From Paenibacillus sp. SC116 (GTDB lineage Bacteria; Bacillota; Bacilli; Paenibacillales; Paenibacillaceae): 64,000 nucleotides of DNA. Below the pieces are notes generated by a model that saw only the letters and a list, made by a program, of their open reading frames with translations, ran no database searches and was not told where the DNA came from. The translations under genes were made by a program, and so were the position numbers. Shown in pieces: positions 1 through 8,597 of the stretch. The stretch covers positions 372,001 to 436,000 of the forward strand of contig NZ_JANIOF010000001.1 of NCBI RefSeq assembly GCF_024733555.1. The letters are read 5' to 3'. Every line of letters starts with the position of its first letter. Within the stretch, counting starts at the first letter, position 1.

Positions 1-1
1 G

Positions 2-433
2 TCTTCCTTTTATTTACCGAAGATGCTTAACAACAATGATGGACGAATCATTTTTATCGCAAGTGAAGAAGCGATTATGCCCTCGGGGCTGATGCCTCAG
101 TATGCTATGACCAAATCGATGTTGTTATCACTATCAAAAAGCTTGTCCAAGCTTACGGTAGGATCAGAGGTCACAACCAATACGATCCTGCCAGGACCAA
201 CGCTTTCCGAAAAGGTGTATCAAATCATTGATAGTTTGTATCCTGATGATATGACATTTTCTGAAAAAGAGAAATCATTTATGGCAGCAAGACTACCCCA
301 ATCTGAAATCCAGCGGTTCATCAGGCCATTTGAAATAGGCAGGCTGACTGCATTCGTGTGCAATCCTTATGCATCCGCATTTAAAGGTTCCCCGATTCGT
401 ATGGATGGGGGCATGGTGCCTACCATATTTTAA
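2..433 (+). CDS. SDR-family oxidoreductase, C-terminal part (5' end outside window)
   Basis: This is the C-terminal part of a short-chain dehydrogenase/reductase, a Rossmann-fold NAD(P)-dependent oxidoreductase. The frame is open to base 2, so the gene starts before the window; the ATG at 23 is internal. Visible are the beta-strand/serine segment GRIIFIASEEA, the catalytic Tyr-x-x-x-Lys as YAMTK, a following NTILPGPT segment, and the usual end GSPIRMDGGMVPT. The substrate cannot be inferred. A rho-independent terminator lies about 100 bases downstream, so the gene is separate from the two-component system that follows. Confidence 0.9.
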   Translation, partial: SSFYLPKMLNNNDGRIIFIASEEAIMPSGLMPQYAMTKSMLLSLSKSLSKLTVGSEVTTNTILPGPTLSEKVYQIIDSLYPDDMTFSEKEKSFMAARLPQSEIQRFIRPFEIGRLTAFVCNPYASAFKGSPIRMDGGMVPTIF

Positions 434-536
434 TATGAAGGCCATGACGGCTTGCAAAAAACCTTAAGCGCAATGTGAAAGACTGGTTAGCAGGCTATTA
501 ACGATTGTTTTACAAATATAATAAGTACCGTACGTC

Positions 537-577
537 AATAGGCTCGATTCTATCTGTGGTAGAATTGAGCCTATTTT
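537..577 (+). terminator. Intrinsic terminator
   Basis: The arms AATAGGCTC-g-ATTCT and AGAAT-t-GAGCCTATT form a stem of about 14 bp around a 9-base loop, ending in TTTT. It separates the SDR gene from the sensor kinase. Confidence 0.8.
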
Positions 578-660
578 GCATAAAAGGCATATTGCCGAAT
601 AGATCGCCTATACCTATAATTACCTATATTGAGAAAGGTAGGACAAAAAGGGGGCCCAAC

Positions 661-1800
661 ATGCGATCATACTGGACATGGCTTCTATTTTTAATGGCTA
701 CATGGCTATGTGCTTGGTTCAGCCTGCCGATTGAGGAGGCGTTAATGCCTTGGAGACTAGCTGTAATCGCGGCATTTTTTGCTCTTTATTTCGTAGCCGC
801 GCTGCTGCGCAAGCATCCATATGGACTGACGGCTGTACTAGTAGCCGCCTCGACTCTTTCTACGATTGCATTATGGCCAGATCAAACAGCAGAACATGCT
901 CTATATTTACTATTGATATATTCTCTGCTCGCTGGAAAGGCTGTCTATCAATTGCCGGCTACATTGGCGAGTGTCGTCGGGATTGTGCTAATCGCCAATC
1001 TTTTCATTCCTGGATTACTTGGATACGCTGCATATCCAACGATGTTTATCGTTCTGTATGCAAGTATGCTTACAGCTGGTCTTGCTGTGTATCACATTGT
1101 AAAAACAAAAATGGAAGAAATGGAACAGCGTAATGATGCGCTGCTTAGTGAATATCGTAGAATGAAACGGCGCATTGCCACGGACGAAGAAGTGGCCCGT
1201 CAGGAAGAGCGTACACAGATCGCAAGAGATATTCATGATTCAGTGGGGCATAGGCTAACGGCATTGCTCATGCAGTTGGAAGTGTTTCGCATGCAGACGG
1301 ATGAGCAGCATACTTCACGGGTTCTTGCGCTTAAGGAGCTTGCCAAGGAAAGTCTGGAAGAGACGAGGAGTGCAGTCAAATCGTTGAAGCAGCAAGAGAC
1401 GGGAGGACTGACAGCGATCCTCAATATGATTCGCAGGCTGGAAGCCGAACATTTTATGTGGGTTCAATTTACGGTCAAGCACGGGGCATTATCCGCTCCG
1501 TTGAATGCTGCACAATCCTTTGCGGTGTATCGGGCTGTGCAAGAGGCACTGACGAATCTGATGAGGCATGGTGAAGTAAGAGAAGCTGCGATAACTTTTG
1601 AAGCACCTGGAGGGGGTATTTTTCGGTTTGAGGTTATGAACCGTTTAAAGAGCAAAGTCGTTGTGCGTGAAGGCTTTGGCATGCAGTCTATGCGTGAGCG
1701 GATTGAAGAAGCAGGGGGGACGCTGGAGGCGATTGCCTATGAAGATTGTTTCCTCGTACGTGGTGTCATTCCGATCCTGAGAGAAAGAGGGGAAGCTTGA
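661..1800 (+). CDS. Sensor histidine kinase, NarL/DesK class (LnrJ/YfiJ-like)
   Basis: This is a membrane sensor kinase of the HisKA_3 class. About six hydrophobic segments fill residues 1-150 with almost no extracellular domain, as in intramembrane-sensing kinases. A helical linker follows, then the phospho-acceptor box with RDIHDSVGHRL (His near residue 192), the N-box EALTNLMRHG and a C-terminal G-box GFGMQSMRERI. The ATG at 661 was chosen because it begins the first membrane helix; an upstream in-frame extension to 505 is hydrophilic and crosses the terminator hairpin. The stop overlaps the regulator start (TGATG). The order kinase, regulator, ATPase, permease, permease matches B. subtilis lnrJK-lnrLMN (yfiJKLMN), a linearmycin-response system, so a role in sensing membrane-active compounds is inferred. 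Confidence 0.9.
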   Translation: MRSYWTWLLFLMATWLCAWFSLPIEEALMPWRLAVIAAFFALYFVAALLRKHPYGLTAVLVAASTLSTIALWPDQTAEHALYLLLIYSLLAGKAVYQLPATLASVVGIVLIANLFIPGLLGYAAYPTMFIVLYASMLTAGLAVYHIVKTKMEEMEQRNDALLSEYRRMKRRIATDEEVARQEERTQIARDIHDSVGHRLTALLMQLEVFRMQTDEQHTSRVLALKELAKESLEETRSAVKSLKQQETGGLTAILNMIRRLEAEHFMWVQFTVKHGALSAPLNAAQSFAVYRAVQEALTNLMRHGEVREAAITFEAPGGGIFRFEVMNRLKSKVVVREGFGMQSMRERIEEAGGTLEAIAYEDCFLVRGVIPILRERGEA

Positions 1801-2435
1801 TGATTCGGATTTTACTAGCAGAGGATCAAACGATGGTACGGCAAGGCTTGAAAATGATGATAGAAACGGATGAGGAATTGCGTGTTACAGGAGAAGCGGC
1901 GAACGGGAAGGAAGCAGTTGCTTTATGTGAAACTCATTCATTCGAGGTCATCGTGATGGACATTCGTATGCCAGAAATGAACGGACTGGAAGCAACACGA
2001 ATCATTCGTTCCCGCTGCCCGCGCAGCAAAATACTTATTTTAACAACCTTTAATGACGATGAATATGCATTGGAAGCGCTCAAAAGCGGCGCAAATGGCT
2101 ATATGCTCAAAGACGCAGAACCAGCGGACTTGATCCGCTCGATTCGCAGCTGTTTGTCCGGCGGCATGGCCTTGCAAGATGATGTGGCTGCCAAAGTCAT
2201 CCCCCGACTTTTGAAGACTGAACGGGAGGACCTTAAGGTTGATGCGTCTATAACCCCGCGTGAACTGACAATACTCCGACTGATTGGTGAAGGCCGCAGC
2301 AACAAGGAAATCGCTGAACAGTTGGCATTGTCCATTGGCACAGTGAAGAATCATGTCAGCCAGATCATGGAGAAGCTGGAGCTGCGGGATCGGACGCAGT
2401 TAGCTATTTATGCGATTCGGCATAACGTTGTTTGA
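1800..2435 (+). CDS. Response regulator, NarL/LuxR family (LnrK/YfiK-like)
   Basis: This DNA-binding response regulator partners the kinase just upstream. The receiver domain has acidic residues in LLAEDQ, the phospho-acceptor Asp in VIVMDIRMPEMNG (residue 54), Thr in ILTTF and Lys in YMLKDA. The C-terminal LuxR helix-turn-helix includes GEGRSNKEIAEQLALS and GTVKNHVSQIM. The start ATG at 1800 overlaps the kinase stop in the classic ATGA arrangement, indicating translational coupling; an upstream in-frame start would read into the kinase gene. A 20-bp dyad directly after its stop is a candidate binding site for it. Confidence 0.93.
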   Translation: MIRILLAEDQTMVRQGLKMMIETDEELRVTGEAANGKEAVALCETHSFEVIVMDIRMPEMNGLEATRIIRSRCPRSKILILTTFNDDEYALEALKSGANGYMLKDAEPADLIRSIRSCLSGGMALQDDVAAKVIPRLLKTEREDLKVDASITPRELTILRLIGEGRSNKEIAEQLALSIGTVKNHVSQIMEKLELRDRTQLAIYAIRHNVV

Positions 2436-2438
2436 TCG

Positions 2439-2458
2439 ACCATGACTAAAGTCATGGT
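2439..2458. promoter_or_regulatory. Perfect dyad, candidate response-regulator box
   Basis: ACCATGACT-aa-AGTCATGGT is a perfect 9-2-9 inverted repeat immediately after the regulator stop, with TATACA at 2459-2464. The core TGACT-N2-AGTCA resembles the style of boxes bound by NarL/LiaR-type regulators. It could also fold as a short hairpin. Function is inferred from position only. Confidence 0.5.
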
Positions 2459-2480
2459 TATACATAAAAGGAATGACGGG

Positions 2481-2505
2481 AGACAGTGGGAGCACTGTCT
2501 TTTTA
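2481..2505 (+). terminator. Intrinsic terminator between regulator and ABC genes
   Basis: AGACAGTG-ggag-CACTGTCT is a perfect 8-bp stem with a 4-base loop followed by TTTT. It lies between the regulator and the transporter genes, so it either ends the two-component transcript or attenuates read-through into the transporter. Confidence 0.85.
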
Positions 2506-2573
2506 CTTATACACTTGAATCATAAGCAGCACAGGATACCCTCAAACGAGGTCAATAACAAGGAGGTAAAAGC

Positions 2574-3506
2574 ATGCTAGAAACAGTGGAACTGAGCAAA
2601 AGCTTTAAGGGGAAAACCGTAGTCGACAGCGTCAGTCTTTATTTAGAGCGTGGCGAATCAGTTGGATTGTTAGGGCCTAACGGAGCGGGCAAATCTACAA
2701 CCATTTCTATGATTTCATCCTTACTAGTTCCTACTTACGGAGATGTAAAGCTGAATGGAAAAAGTATCGTTAAAAATCCGCAGGACATTCGCAAGGTGCT
2801 TGGTGTCGTTCCGCAAGATATCGCTTTATACGAGGAATTGAGTGCCTATGAGAACCTGTTATTTTTCGGTCGAATTTACAAACTGCCGAAGTCAGCGTTG
2901 GAAAGCAGCATTCAAGAGGTACTAGAAATCGTAGGGCTGCGTGATCGACAGAAGGAGTTAATTAAGACGTATTCAGGAGGCATGAAGAGGCGCATTAACA
3001 TAGCAGCAGCGCTGCTGCACAATCCACAAATCGTCATTATGGATGAACCGACTGTAGGGATTGATCCTCAATCACGCAATCATATTTTAGAAACAGTAAA
3101 GCTGTTGAATCGTGAAAAAGGCACGACTGTCCTATATACAAGCCACTATATGGAAGAAGTCGAGCAGCTTTGTAATCGCATGTACATTATGGATCATGGC
3201 AAAGTGATCGCATCGGGCACAAAAGAGGAGCTAGGTCGCATTTTGTCCAGCGAAGATACCATTTTGCTGCAGCTTGATGCATACAAAGAACCGCTGATCG
3301 GCGCGATTCGGGCGATAGATTCGGTAAGGCAGGTCGAGGAAACGATACAGGGACTCAAGCTGATCGTAGCTAAACAAAGCCGTGTGCTTGGCGTAATCGT
3401 ACAGCTTGCCGAACGGCATGGTGCACAGGTAACTAACATGCATGTGCAGACGCCGAGTTTGGAAGATGTGTTTCTTCATTTAACCGGGCGGACCTTACGT
3501 GATTAG
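2574..3506 (+). CDS. ABC transporter ATP-binding protein (LnrL/YfiL-like)
   Basis: This is the cytoplasmic ATPase of a drug or lipopeptide exporter of the DrrA/CcmA type. It has Walker A GPNGAGKST (residues 34-42), Q-loop VVPQDIALYEE, signature YSGGMKRR, Walker B IVIMDEPTVGIDP and H-loop YTSHYMEEV, then a C-terminal regulatory stretch of about 90 residues. The 310-residue length is typical. AAGGAGG stands 7 bases before the ATG. It is followed after 12 bases by two permease genes and preceded by a two-component pair, the layout of B. subtilis lnrLMN. Substrate is inferred (membrane-active antibiotics), not shown. Confidence 0.9.
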   Translation: MLETVELSKSFKGKTVVDSVSLYLERGESVGLLGPNGAGKSTTISMISSLLVPTYGDVKLNGKSIVKNPQDIRKVLGVVPQDIALYEELSAYENLLFFGRIYKLPKSALESSIQEVLEIVGLRDRQKELIKTYSGGMKRRINIAAALLHNPQIVIMDEPTVGIDPQSRNHILETVKLLNREKGTTVLYTSHYMEEVEQLCNRMYIMDHGKVIASGTKEELGRILSSEDTILLQLDAYKEPLIGAIRAIDSVRQVEETIQGLKLIVAKQSRVLGVIVQLAERHGAQVTNMHVQTPSLEDVFLHLTGRTLRD

Positions 3507-3518
3507 AGGGGGATAAAG

Positions 3519-4796
3519 ATGGGCGCGTTTTTTAAGAAAGATATACTCGTCTTCTATAGAGATCGCAAGCAAGTGTTAATACCGCTTATCCTGCCGATTA
3601 TTTTGATTGTTGTCATGGGATTCTTGGTGCCTGACTGGTTTGGAAGTTCGACTTCATCGCTGCAGGCAAAAGTTGCATACGTCGTAAAGGACGACGCAGC
3701 CAACGGTTTGCAGCAATTTCAAGATTCGCTTGCGGCAAAAGGAATGAAGGCAGAAGAGGCTGCTGCTGTAGGGAGGCTAGCGAAAGAGATTCAACCGACT
3801 AAGCTATTAAACGATCTACTTGCAAGCAAACCAGTTGCAGACATGATCGAACGAATGGATATGAAGGAAGAAGAAGCATTGCTCAGGCTGAAAGCAGAAG
3901 AGATCGATGCCATTGTTATTTTGCCGGAACAATTTACAAGACATGTATTGGATAAAATGCTGCTGGGTGAAGGTAAAGGTGCGTCAATCCGCCTTGTAGC
4001 AGAAGAGCCTACCATGGAAGTCAGTGTGCTGCAGGGGATTATCGAGAGCTTTACCCAGCAATTGAATACCGATGCAGCGATTACTTATGCTGGAAGAAAG
4101 CTAGGAAGCATTGGTGAAATGGCTTGGCAGCCTAATGTTGGTGCAATTGGAGGAATGGAACAGATAGAGGGCGTAAAGACAGTGACTACTAAACAATACT
4201 TCACTCTCTCTATTAGTGTCATATTCACCTTATTTGCCTCGATCGTTATTGCGAACAAAGCAACAACCGAGAAAAGGGAACAAGTATTCCAGCGTATTTT
4301 GCTTTCGGGAAGTCGCCCATTAGCTTATTTGGCAGGTAAAGCCAGTTCAGCACTAGTGTTGGCCATCGTGCAGCTGCTGCTAGTCATCGTCGTGTCCCAC
4401 TTCGTGCTGAATGTATTTACGGGATTTTCGTTGCAATTCTGGTTCGGATTCATCTTACTTACGTTTATGCTCTGTTTATTTATCGGAGCCATGTCAGGCC
4501 TATTTACGGCACTTATGCTGCGTATCAATACGAATATAGCAAATGCCATTATTCAATCCATTTTGCTTATGTTAGGGATTTTAGGTGGAAGCTTTGTTCC
4601 TGTGTATATTTTGCCCGACAGTATGCAGCGTTTATGGGAATGGACGCCGAATGGATTCTGGCTGTCGACGATGACACAATGGATTCAACAACAGTCGTGG
4701 GATGTTGTGACGAGCGGGCTGTTTGGTTTAGCGCTATTCACGGCAGTAACTGTCGTACTTAGCGTTTGGATATTTCCTAAAAGGGGGCGAATCTAA
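3519..4796 (+). CDS. ABC-2 type permease, first subunit (LnrM-like)
   Basis: This is an integral membrane subunit of the exporter. The ABC-2 layout is clear: one N-terminal helix (about residues 22-40), a large extracytoplasmic domain of about 190 residues, then five or six helices starting near residue 225 with the segment FTLSISVIFTLFASIVIANK. The motif EKREQVFQRILLSGSRP at the cytoplasmic loop is typical of the coupling region. RBS AGAGGGGGA precedes the ATG. The stop abuts the next start with no gap, so the two permeases are probably made in equal amounts and pair with the upstream ATPase. Confidence 0.9.
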   Translation: MGAFFKKDILVFYRDRKQVLIPLILPIILIVVMGFLVPDWFGSSTSSLQAKVAYVVKDDAANGLQQFQDSLAAKGMKAEEAAAVGRLAKEIQPTKLLNDLLASKPVADMIERMDMKEEEALLRLKAEEIDAIVILPEQFTRHVLDKMLLGEGKGASIRLVAEEPTMEVSVLQGIIESFTQQLNTDAAITYAGRKLGSIGEMAWQPNVGAIGGMEQIEGVKTVTTKQYFTLSISVIFTLFASIVIANKATTEKREQVFQRILLSGSRPLAYLAGKASSALVLAIVQLLLVIVVSHFVLNVFTGFSLQFWFGFILLTFMLCLFIGAMSGLFTALMLRINTNIANAIIQSILLMLGILGGSFVPVYILPDSMQRLWEWTPNGFWLSTMTQWIQQQSWDVVTSGLFGLALFTAVTVVLSVWIFPKRGRI

Positions 4797-5900
4797 ATGT
4801 TACCCGTGTTTTTGGCTCAATGGATGAAAGAAAAACGCTCCCCTTATATGGTACTTATTTTTATCGTACTCTCCATCGTGGCAACCTTTTTATTTGGATC
4901 TCATACAGAAACGAAATTAAGAATCGATGCGTTTTCCGGAGAAGGGATAGCGGCAGCTGAAGCGGAACAATGGTTGGATCGCCTAAATGAAGCCGGCCCA
5001 TTTCTTTTTACGATGCGAAGCGAAGAAAACGTAATAGCTGATGTCAGGCAAGGTCGATTGGAAATGGCAGTTAAGCTGCTGGAAAATGATTTTCGCATCA
5101 TTTCAGTTAGGGAGAGCGGAAATGCAAATCTAGTCCAGCAGCATATGCAATCTATCTACACGGAGGAACTTAAAATTAAGGCAGCTGCCCAGCATTCAAA
5201 TGATACAAAGCAAATCCGTGATGTGATGAAGGTATATTTGGAACAACCGCCGATGAGCCTGCAATCCAGTACACCTACGGGAAATGCCTTAGAAAGCTAC
5301 AATATGGGCTTGCAGCTGCTATTTGGATTTACGCTATTCCTCGTCATTTTCACGATCGGATTCAAGGTGAATGCCGTAACGGCGGAAAAAGTATCTGGTA
5401 TTTGGAATCGGGTAATATTATCGCCTGTAACCAAGACGCAGATGTATTTTGGTCATCTGACTTACAGTACGCTTATCGGAATCGTCCAAATCACGATCGT
5501 ATTTTGCTTATTTAAATATGTATTAGGATACGATCTTGGTGTAAATGCTGCATTTCTAACCATCATTAGCGTGCTTTATATCATTAGTACGGTGGCGATG
5601 AGCATGCTATTTACAGGTATGTTTAAAACACCAGAGCAGTTTAGAGGTTTCTTCTCCTCGGTTGTGCCAATGATGCCTGTGCTAAGTGGAGTCTATATGC
5701 CACCAGGTACAATTACGAGCGAAGTGATGCTATGGATTAGCGAGTTCTTCCCGATTAAACATGCGATGGACGCATTGATAGGTGTTTCGATGTATCAGCA
5801 AGGCTGGGGAGACATTTATTTGTCTCTAGCCAAGCTGCTGCTGATGACTGTCATTTTCTTCGGCATAGGGATTAATATGGTGGAGAGACGAAGGGCGTAG
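4797..5900 (+). CDS. ABC-2 type permease, second subunit (LnrN-like)
   Basis: This is the second ABC-2 membrane subunit, with the same plan as its neighbour: one N-terminal helix (residues 17-34), an extracytoplasmic domain to about residue 170, then about five helices from GLQLLFGFTLFLVIFTIGF onward with the coupling segment EKVSGIWNRVILSPV. It is somewhat shorter (367 residues). The ATG follows the previous TAA directly, with the RBS (GGGGGCGA) inside the upstream gene. It closes the five-gene unit and is followed by a terminator. Confidence 0.9.
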   Translation: MLPVFLAQWMKEKRSPYMVLIFIVLSIVATFLFGSHTETKLRIDAFSGEGIAAAEAEQWLDRLNEAGPFLFTMRSEENVIADVRQGRLEMAVKLLENDFRIISVRESGNANLVQQHMQSIYTEELKIKAAAQHSNDTKQIRDVMKVYLEQPPMSLQSSTPTGNALESYNMGLQLLFGFTLFLVIFTIGFKVNAVTAEKVSGIWNRVILSPVTKTQMYFGHLTYSTLIGIVQITIVFCLFKYVLGYDLGVNAAFLTIISVLYIISTVAMSMLFTGMFKTPEQFRGFFSSVVPMMPVLSGVYMPPGTITSEVMLWISEFFPIKHAMDALIGVSMYQQGWGDIYLSLAKLLLMTVIFFGIGINMVERRRA

Positions 5901-5974
5901 ATTTTGAAATATCTAAAGCAGTCATTGGACTTAACATAGGCAAGTTGATAGTAAAAATACAGGTACTCTTTAAG

Positions 5975-6017
5975 CAACCTTATTCCAATGTTCAAACGGA
6001 ATCGGGTTGTTTTTTTG
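5975..6017 (+). terminator. Intrinsic terminator after the ABC genes
   Basis: The arms CAACC-tt-ATTCC and GGAAT-c-GGGTTG are followed by a run of T. It ends the exporter operon; the rest of 5901-6132 holds no gene that I can support. Confidence 0.8.
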
Positions 6018-6132
6018 TTGCTCTGCACTGGCAGCGTGTAATTGCTTGGCAATATATCTTGTTTTATGAAAAATGCTTGCTCTATGGCACATTCAGCAAC
6101 AGAAAATAAAAACCATGAAAAGGAAAAATATA

Positions 6133-6185
6133 TATTGACCAATCGGTTAGTATAAATTACAATCGTACTGACCGATTGGTTAGTA
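6133..6185 (+). promoter_or_regulatory. Promoter with two TetR-type operators 33 bp apart
   Basis: Two related 20-bp sites, TATTGACCAATCGGTTAGTA (6133-6152) and TACTGACCGATTGGTTAGTA (6166-6185), lie exactly 33 bp apart. They flank a sigma-A promoter with -35 TTGACC at 6135-6140, a 17-bp spacer and -10 TACAAT at 6158-6163. The first site covers the -35 and the second the start-point region, so binding would block polymerase. The same design recurs before the TetR genes at 7843 and 38434, which are the likely binders. Confidence 0.8.
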
Positions 6186-6233
6186 TCAGGTTATTTAGTG
6201 AATCAATTCCTAATTGGGGAAGGAGAAATTACG

Positions 6234-7643
6234 ATGACCTATAACGAAAATAAAGGTGAACTGAGCAACACGTTTGATCTTGCTCGTTGGCAGAAAAGGT
6301 TGGATGAGCTGCGTATAACATATTGCGTTCCTGGAGCGTCACTGGCAGTTCTTACAGAAGGACATACATACGAATTAGCAAGTGGTGTGCTGCATCGTGG
6401 AACTGGAGTGGAGGTAACTACCGACTCGGTGTTTCAGCTCGGTTCCATCGCCAAAATTTACACGGCTACGCTCGTAATGAAGCTGGTTGAATCCGGCGTC
6501 TTGGATCTAGATGCACCTGTGAAGGAGGTGCTGCCTGAGTTCGAGGCCGCAGATGCGGAAGCAACAAGGACGATTACGGTACGACAGCTGCTGAGCCATA
6601 CGAGTGGTTTGACCTGCGACTTCAATTATAACAGTGGTCGTGGTGATGACTGTTTAGCGCGCTATGTTGAGGCTAGTAAAGGGGTTGCCATGGATTGCCC
6701 GCCTGGGACGGCGACTTCATACAGTGGCGTTGGATACACAGTGCTTGGCCGCATCGCTGAGGTACTGACTGGATTGACTTGGGATGAGGCGCTGAAAAAG
6801 CTGTTGTTCACTCCTCTCGGTCTCACGAGCACCATGACGCTTCCTGAAGAAGTGCTGCGATTCCGCGCGGCGATGGGGCATTTAGGCAGGCCCGGCGAAG
6901 AACCTGAGCCAGCTCCGTCATGGGACCCTATGCCACGTTCACAAGGTCCGGGAGGCAGAGTTTGTGCGACGGCTGCTGACGTCGTTAGGCTGGCCCACAT
7001 GCACTTGAATGGGGGAATAGCTCCAGACGGAACTCGCATAATGGAAGCTGCAACCGTGGCGGAAATGCAGCAGTGTGTGGTCAAAGTCCCAGACAAATGG
7101 ACAGTTAGTTCCGACGGATGGGGCCTAGGCTGGACGCTCTATGATTGGGATGGAATCAAGGGGTTTGGTCATGACGGTGCTGCGATTGGACAATACGGAT
7201 ATTTACGTGTGGTGCCAGAAGCAGGTGTTGCGATTGCCTTGCTCACGAATGGCGGAGGAGCGCGTATGCTTTATGCGGGACTGCTGCGTGAGCTGCTCGA
7301 AGAACTGGCTGGAGTGAACATGCCAGAAGCTTTTGCTCCATCTGCGAATCCGCCGGAGGTGGACTTCACGCGGTATATCGGCACTTATAGACGTGAAGGT
7401 GTCATCATCACGGTCACAGAGCGTGAAGGCAAGCCACATCTTGTGTATGAATTTGTTGACGGCATGAAAGACTTATCACCACCGCTTGAAATGGAGCTGG
7501 TTCCCGTAACCGAAACGGTATTTGCTGGTTCAGGAGCAGGTCCTTCCTTTAATGAGGCTTGGATGCCTGTCATATTCTCGACATTGCCAGATGGGACGTT
7601 GTATTGCTACATCGGCTTGCGAGTGGCACCAAAGATTGCCTAG
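6234..7643 (+). CDS. Serine hydrolase, beta-lactamase class C / PBP-like
   Basis: This is a serine hydrolase of the Beta-lactamase (PF00144) family. The nucleophile motif SxxK is SIAK in VFQLGSIAKIYTATL, the YxN-like motif is YSGVGY, and HDG in GFGHDGAAIG replaces the KTG box. A C-terminal extension from about residue 375 (RYIGTYRREG...) is the lipocalin-like DUF3471-type tail seen in esterase-like members. There is no signal peptide, so it is likely cytoplasmic and more probably an esterase or amidase than a true beta-lactamase. ATG 6234 was chosen for the AAGGAGA box 8 bases upstream. The promoter carries two TetR operators, so it is probably controlled by the TetR that follows. Confidence 0.88.
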   Translation: MTYNENKGELSNTFDLARWQKRLDELRITYCVPGASLAVLTEGHTYELASGVLHRGTGVEVTTDSVFQLGSIAKIYTATLVMKLVESGVLDLDAPVKEVLPEFEAADAEATRTITVRQLLSHTSGLTCDFNYNSGRGDDCLARYVEASKGVAMDCPPGTATSYSGVGYTVLGRIAEVLTGLTWDEALKKLLFTPLGLTSTMTLPEEVLRFRAAMGHLGRPGEEPEPAPSWDPMPRSQGPGGRVCATAADVVRLAHMHLNGGIAPDGTRIMEAATVAEMQQCVVKVPDKWTVSSDGWGLGWTLYDWDGIKGFGHDGAAIGQYGYLRVVPEAGVAIALLTNGGGARMLYAGLLRELLEELAGVNMPEAFAPSANPPEVDFTRYIGTYRREGVIITVTEREGKPHLVYEFVDGMKDLSPPLEMELVPVTETVFAGSGAGPSFNEAWMPVIFSTLPDGTLYCYIGLRVAPKIA

Positions 7644-7767
7644 GCAGGAAGTCGATCCTGCTTGAAGCACATGTTGATACAATGATGAATTAAACTGTAC
7701 TACGAAATGGTATAATTTATTATATGTTTGATGCTCTCCTAGATCAGTTATCGTATACTGGTATATA

Positions 7768-7820
7768 GATTGACCAATCGACCATCTTTGTTTACAATGC
7801 AATGGATTGATCGGTCAGTA
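7768..7820 (+). promoter_or_regulatory. Second TetR-type promoter/operator pair
   Basis: This is the same architecture as at 6133: site one GATTGACCAATCGACCATCT (7768-7787, good left half), site two at 7801-7820 (good right half, GATCGGTCAGTA), 33 bp apart. TTGACC (7770-7775), a 17-bp spacer and TACAAT (7793-7798) form the promoter. The sites are more degenerate than at 6133. Autoregulation by the TetR gene 23 bases downstream is inferred. Confidence 0.7.
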
Positions 7821-7842
7821 AAAGATGTAGGAGATGAAGCAC

Positions 7843-8463
7843 TTGCCAGTACAGCTATATGAGCGGGATGACATCTTAGAAGCGTGCCTGTCTGTGTTTG
7901 CACGCCATGGATATAAACATACGTCAACTGGAATGTTGGCAGAGGCGGCTGGTATTTCTAAGGCGCTAATCTTCCATCATTTTAAAAATAAAAAAACACT
8001 TTATCTTAGTTTGTTAGAACATTGTTATGAAAAGGTGAGCACTGCGCTTGAAGTGGACTTCATCAGTGAGCAGGAGTATTTTTTTGAAGCGCTTGATCTG
8101 TACATGCGCAGGAAATTTGACTATTATCGCAAGCATCCAGAAGAATCGAAGCTCGTATATGAGGCTTTTTATTCGATCCCGGATGAATTAAAGGAAGATA
8201 TAGAAGAGAAGTTTGGTCATGAGCTTGCTATCAAAGATCAAGTGTGGGAGCGGCTATTTGATAAATTCCTTCTGCAAGATGGCTTGGTACGCAGTCATGC
8301 GCTTGAACTTATTCGCATTGCCTTTACGCATTTAGATACGAAATTTTTCGCTGACCTAACCAATGGAGTATCAATCAATGACGAGTATATTTTTAACCTG
8401 CACGAGAAAGTCCGTCATTTTTGCAGCATGCTCCGTGATGGGATTGAACAGGAACCTTCATGA
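7843..8463 (+). CDS. TetR/AcrR family transcriptional regulator
   Basis: This is a TetR-type repressor. The N-terminal helix-turn-helix spans about residues 10-50 with FARHGYKHTSTGMLAEAAGIS and KALIFHHFKNKKTLYLSL; the rest is an alpha-helical ligand domain. It is a clear paralogue of the TetR at 38434 (shared stretches SKALIFHHFK, KFDYYRK, EAFYS/AIPEELK). TTG 7843 was chosen over ATG 7834 because GGAG directly abuts the ATG while it stands 9 bases from the TTG, and the paralogue also begins with a TTG-encoded LPxQ. It probably represses its own promoter and that of the serine hydrolase. Confidence 0.9.
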   Translation: MPVQLYERDDILEACLSVFARHGYKHTSTGMLAEAAGISKALIFHHFKNKKTLYLSLLEHCYEKVSTALEVDFISEQEYFFEALDLYMRRKFDYYRKHPEESKLVYEAFYSIPDELKEDIEEKFGHELAIKDQVWERLFDKFLLQDGLVRSHALELIRIAFTHLDTKFFADLTNGVSINDEYIFNLHEKVRHFCSMLRDGIEQEPS

Positions 8464-8490
8464 TTCAAATTCATGAGGGTTTTTATTTTT
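8453..8490 (+). terminator. Intrinsic terminator overlapping the tetR stop
   Basis: AACC-t-TCATGA, a 7-base loop and TCATGA-g-GGTT are followed by T-rich sequence. The 5' arm contains the last codons and stop of the TetR gene. Confidence 0.75.
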
Positions 8491-8562
8491 CTCGAATGAA
8501 CGAATGGAGGAATATGTTGACAATTCATATTTTCAAGTGTAGTGTTAAGAAATAAACATATA

Positions 8563-8578
8563 TATTACAATTGTAATA
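8563..8578. promoter_or_regulatory. BlaI/CopY-type operator palindrome
   Basis: TATTACAATTGTAATA is a perfect 16-bp palindrome containing TACANNTGTA, the core bound by the BlaI/MecI/CopY repressor family. It lies 20 bases before the blaI-like gene and downstream of a TTGACA at 8517-8522, so it is a good candidate for the autoregulatory operator. Confidence 0.75.
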
Positions 8579-8597
8579 GAAAAGAGGAGGTACTTTG

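Noticed and set aside
6662-7096. Antisense frame in the serine hydrolase gene
   Set aside because: Overlaps a gene with clear catalytic motifs; no RBS.
6234-7643. True secreted beta-lactamase controlled by BlaI/BlaR1
   Set aside because: No signal peptide and the KTG box is replaced by HDG; its promoter carries TetR-type operators, not the BlaI palindrome.
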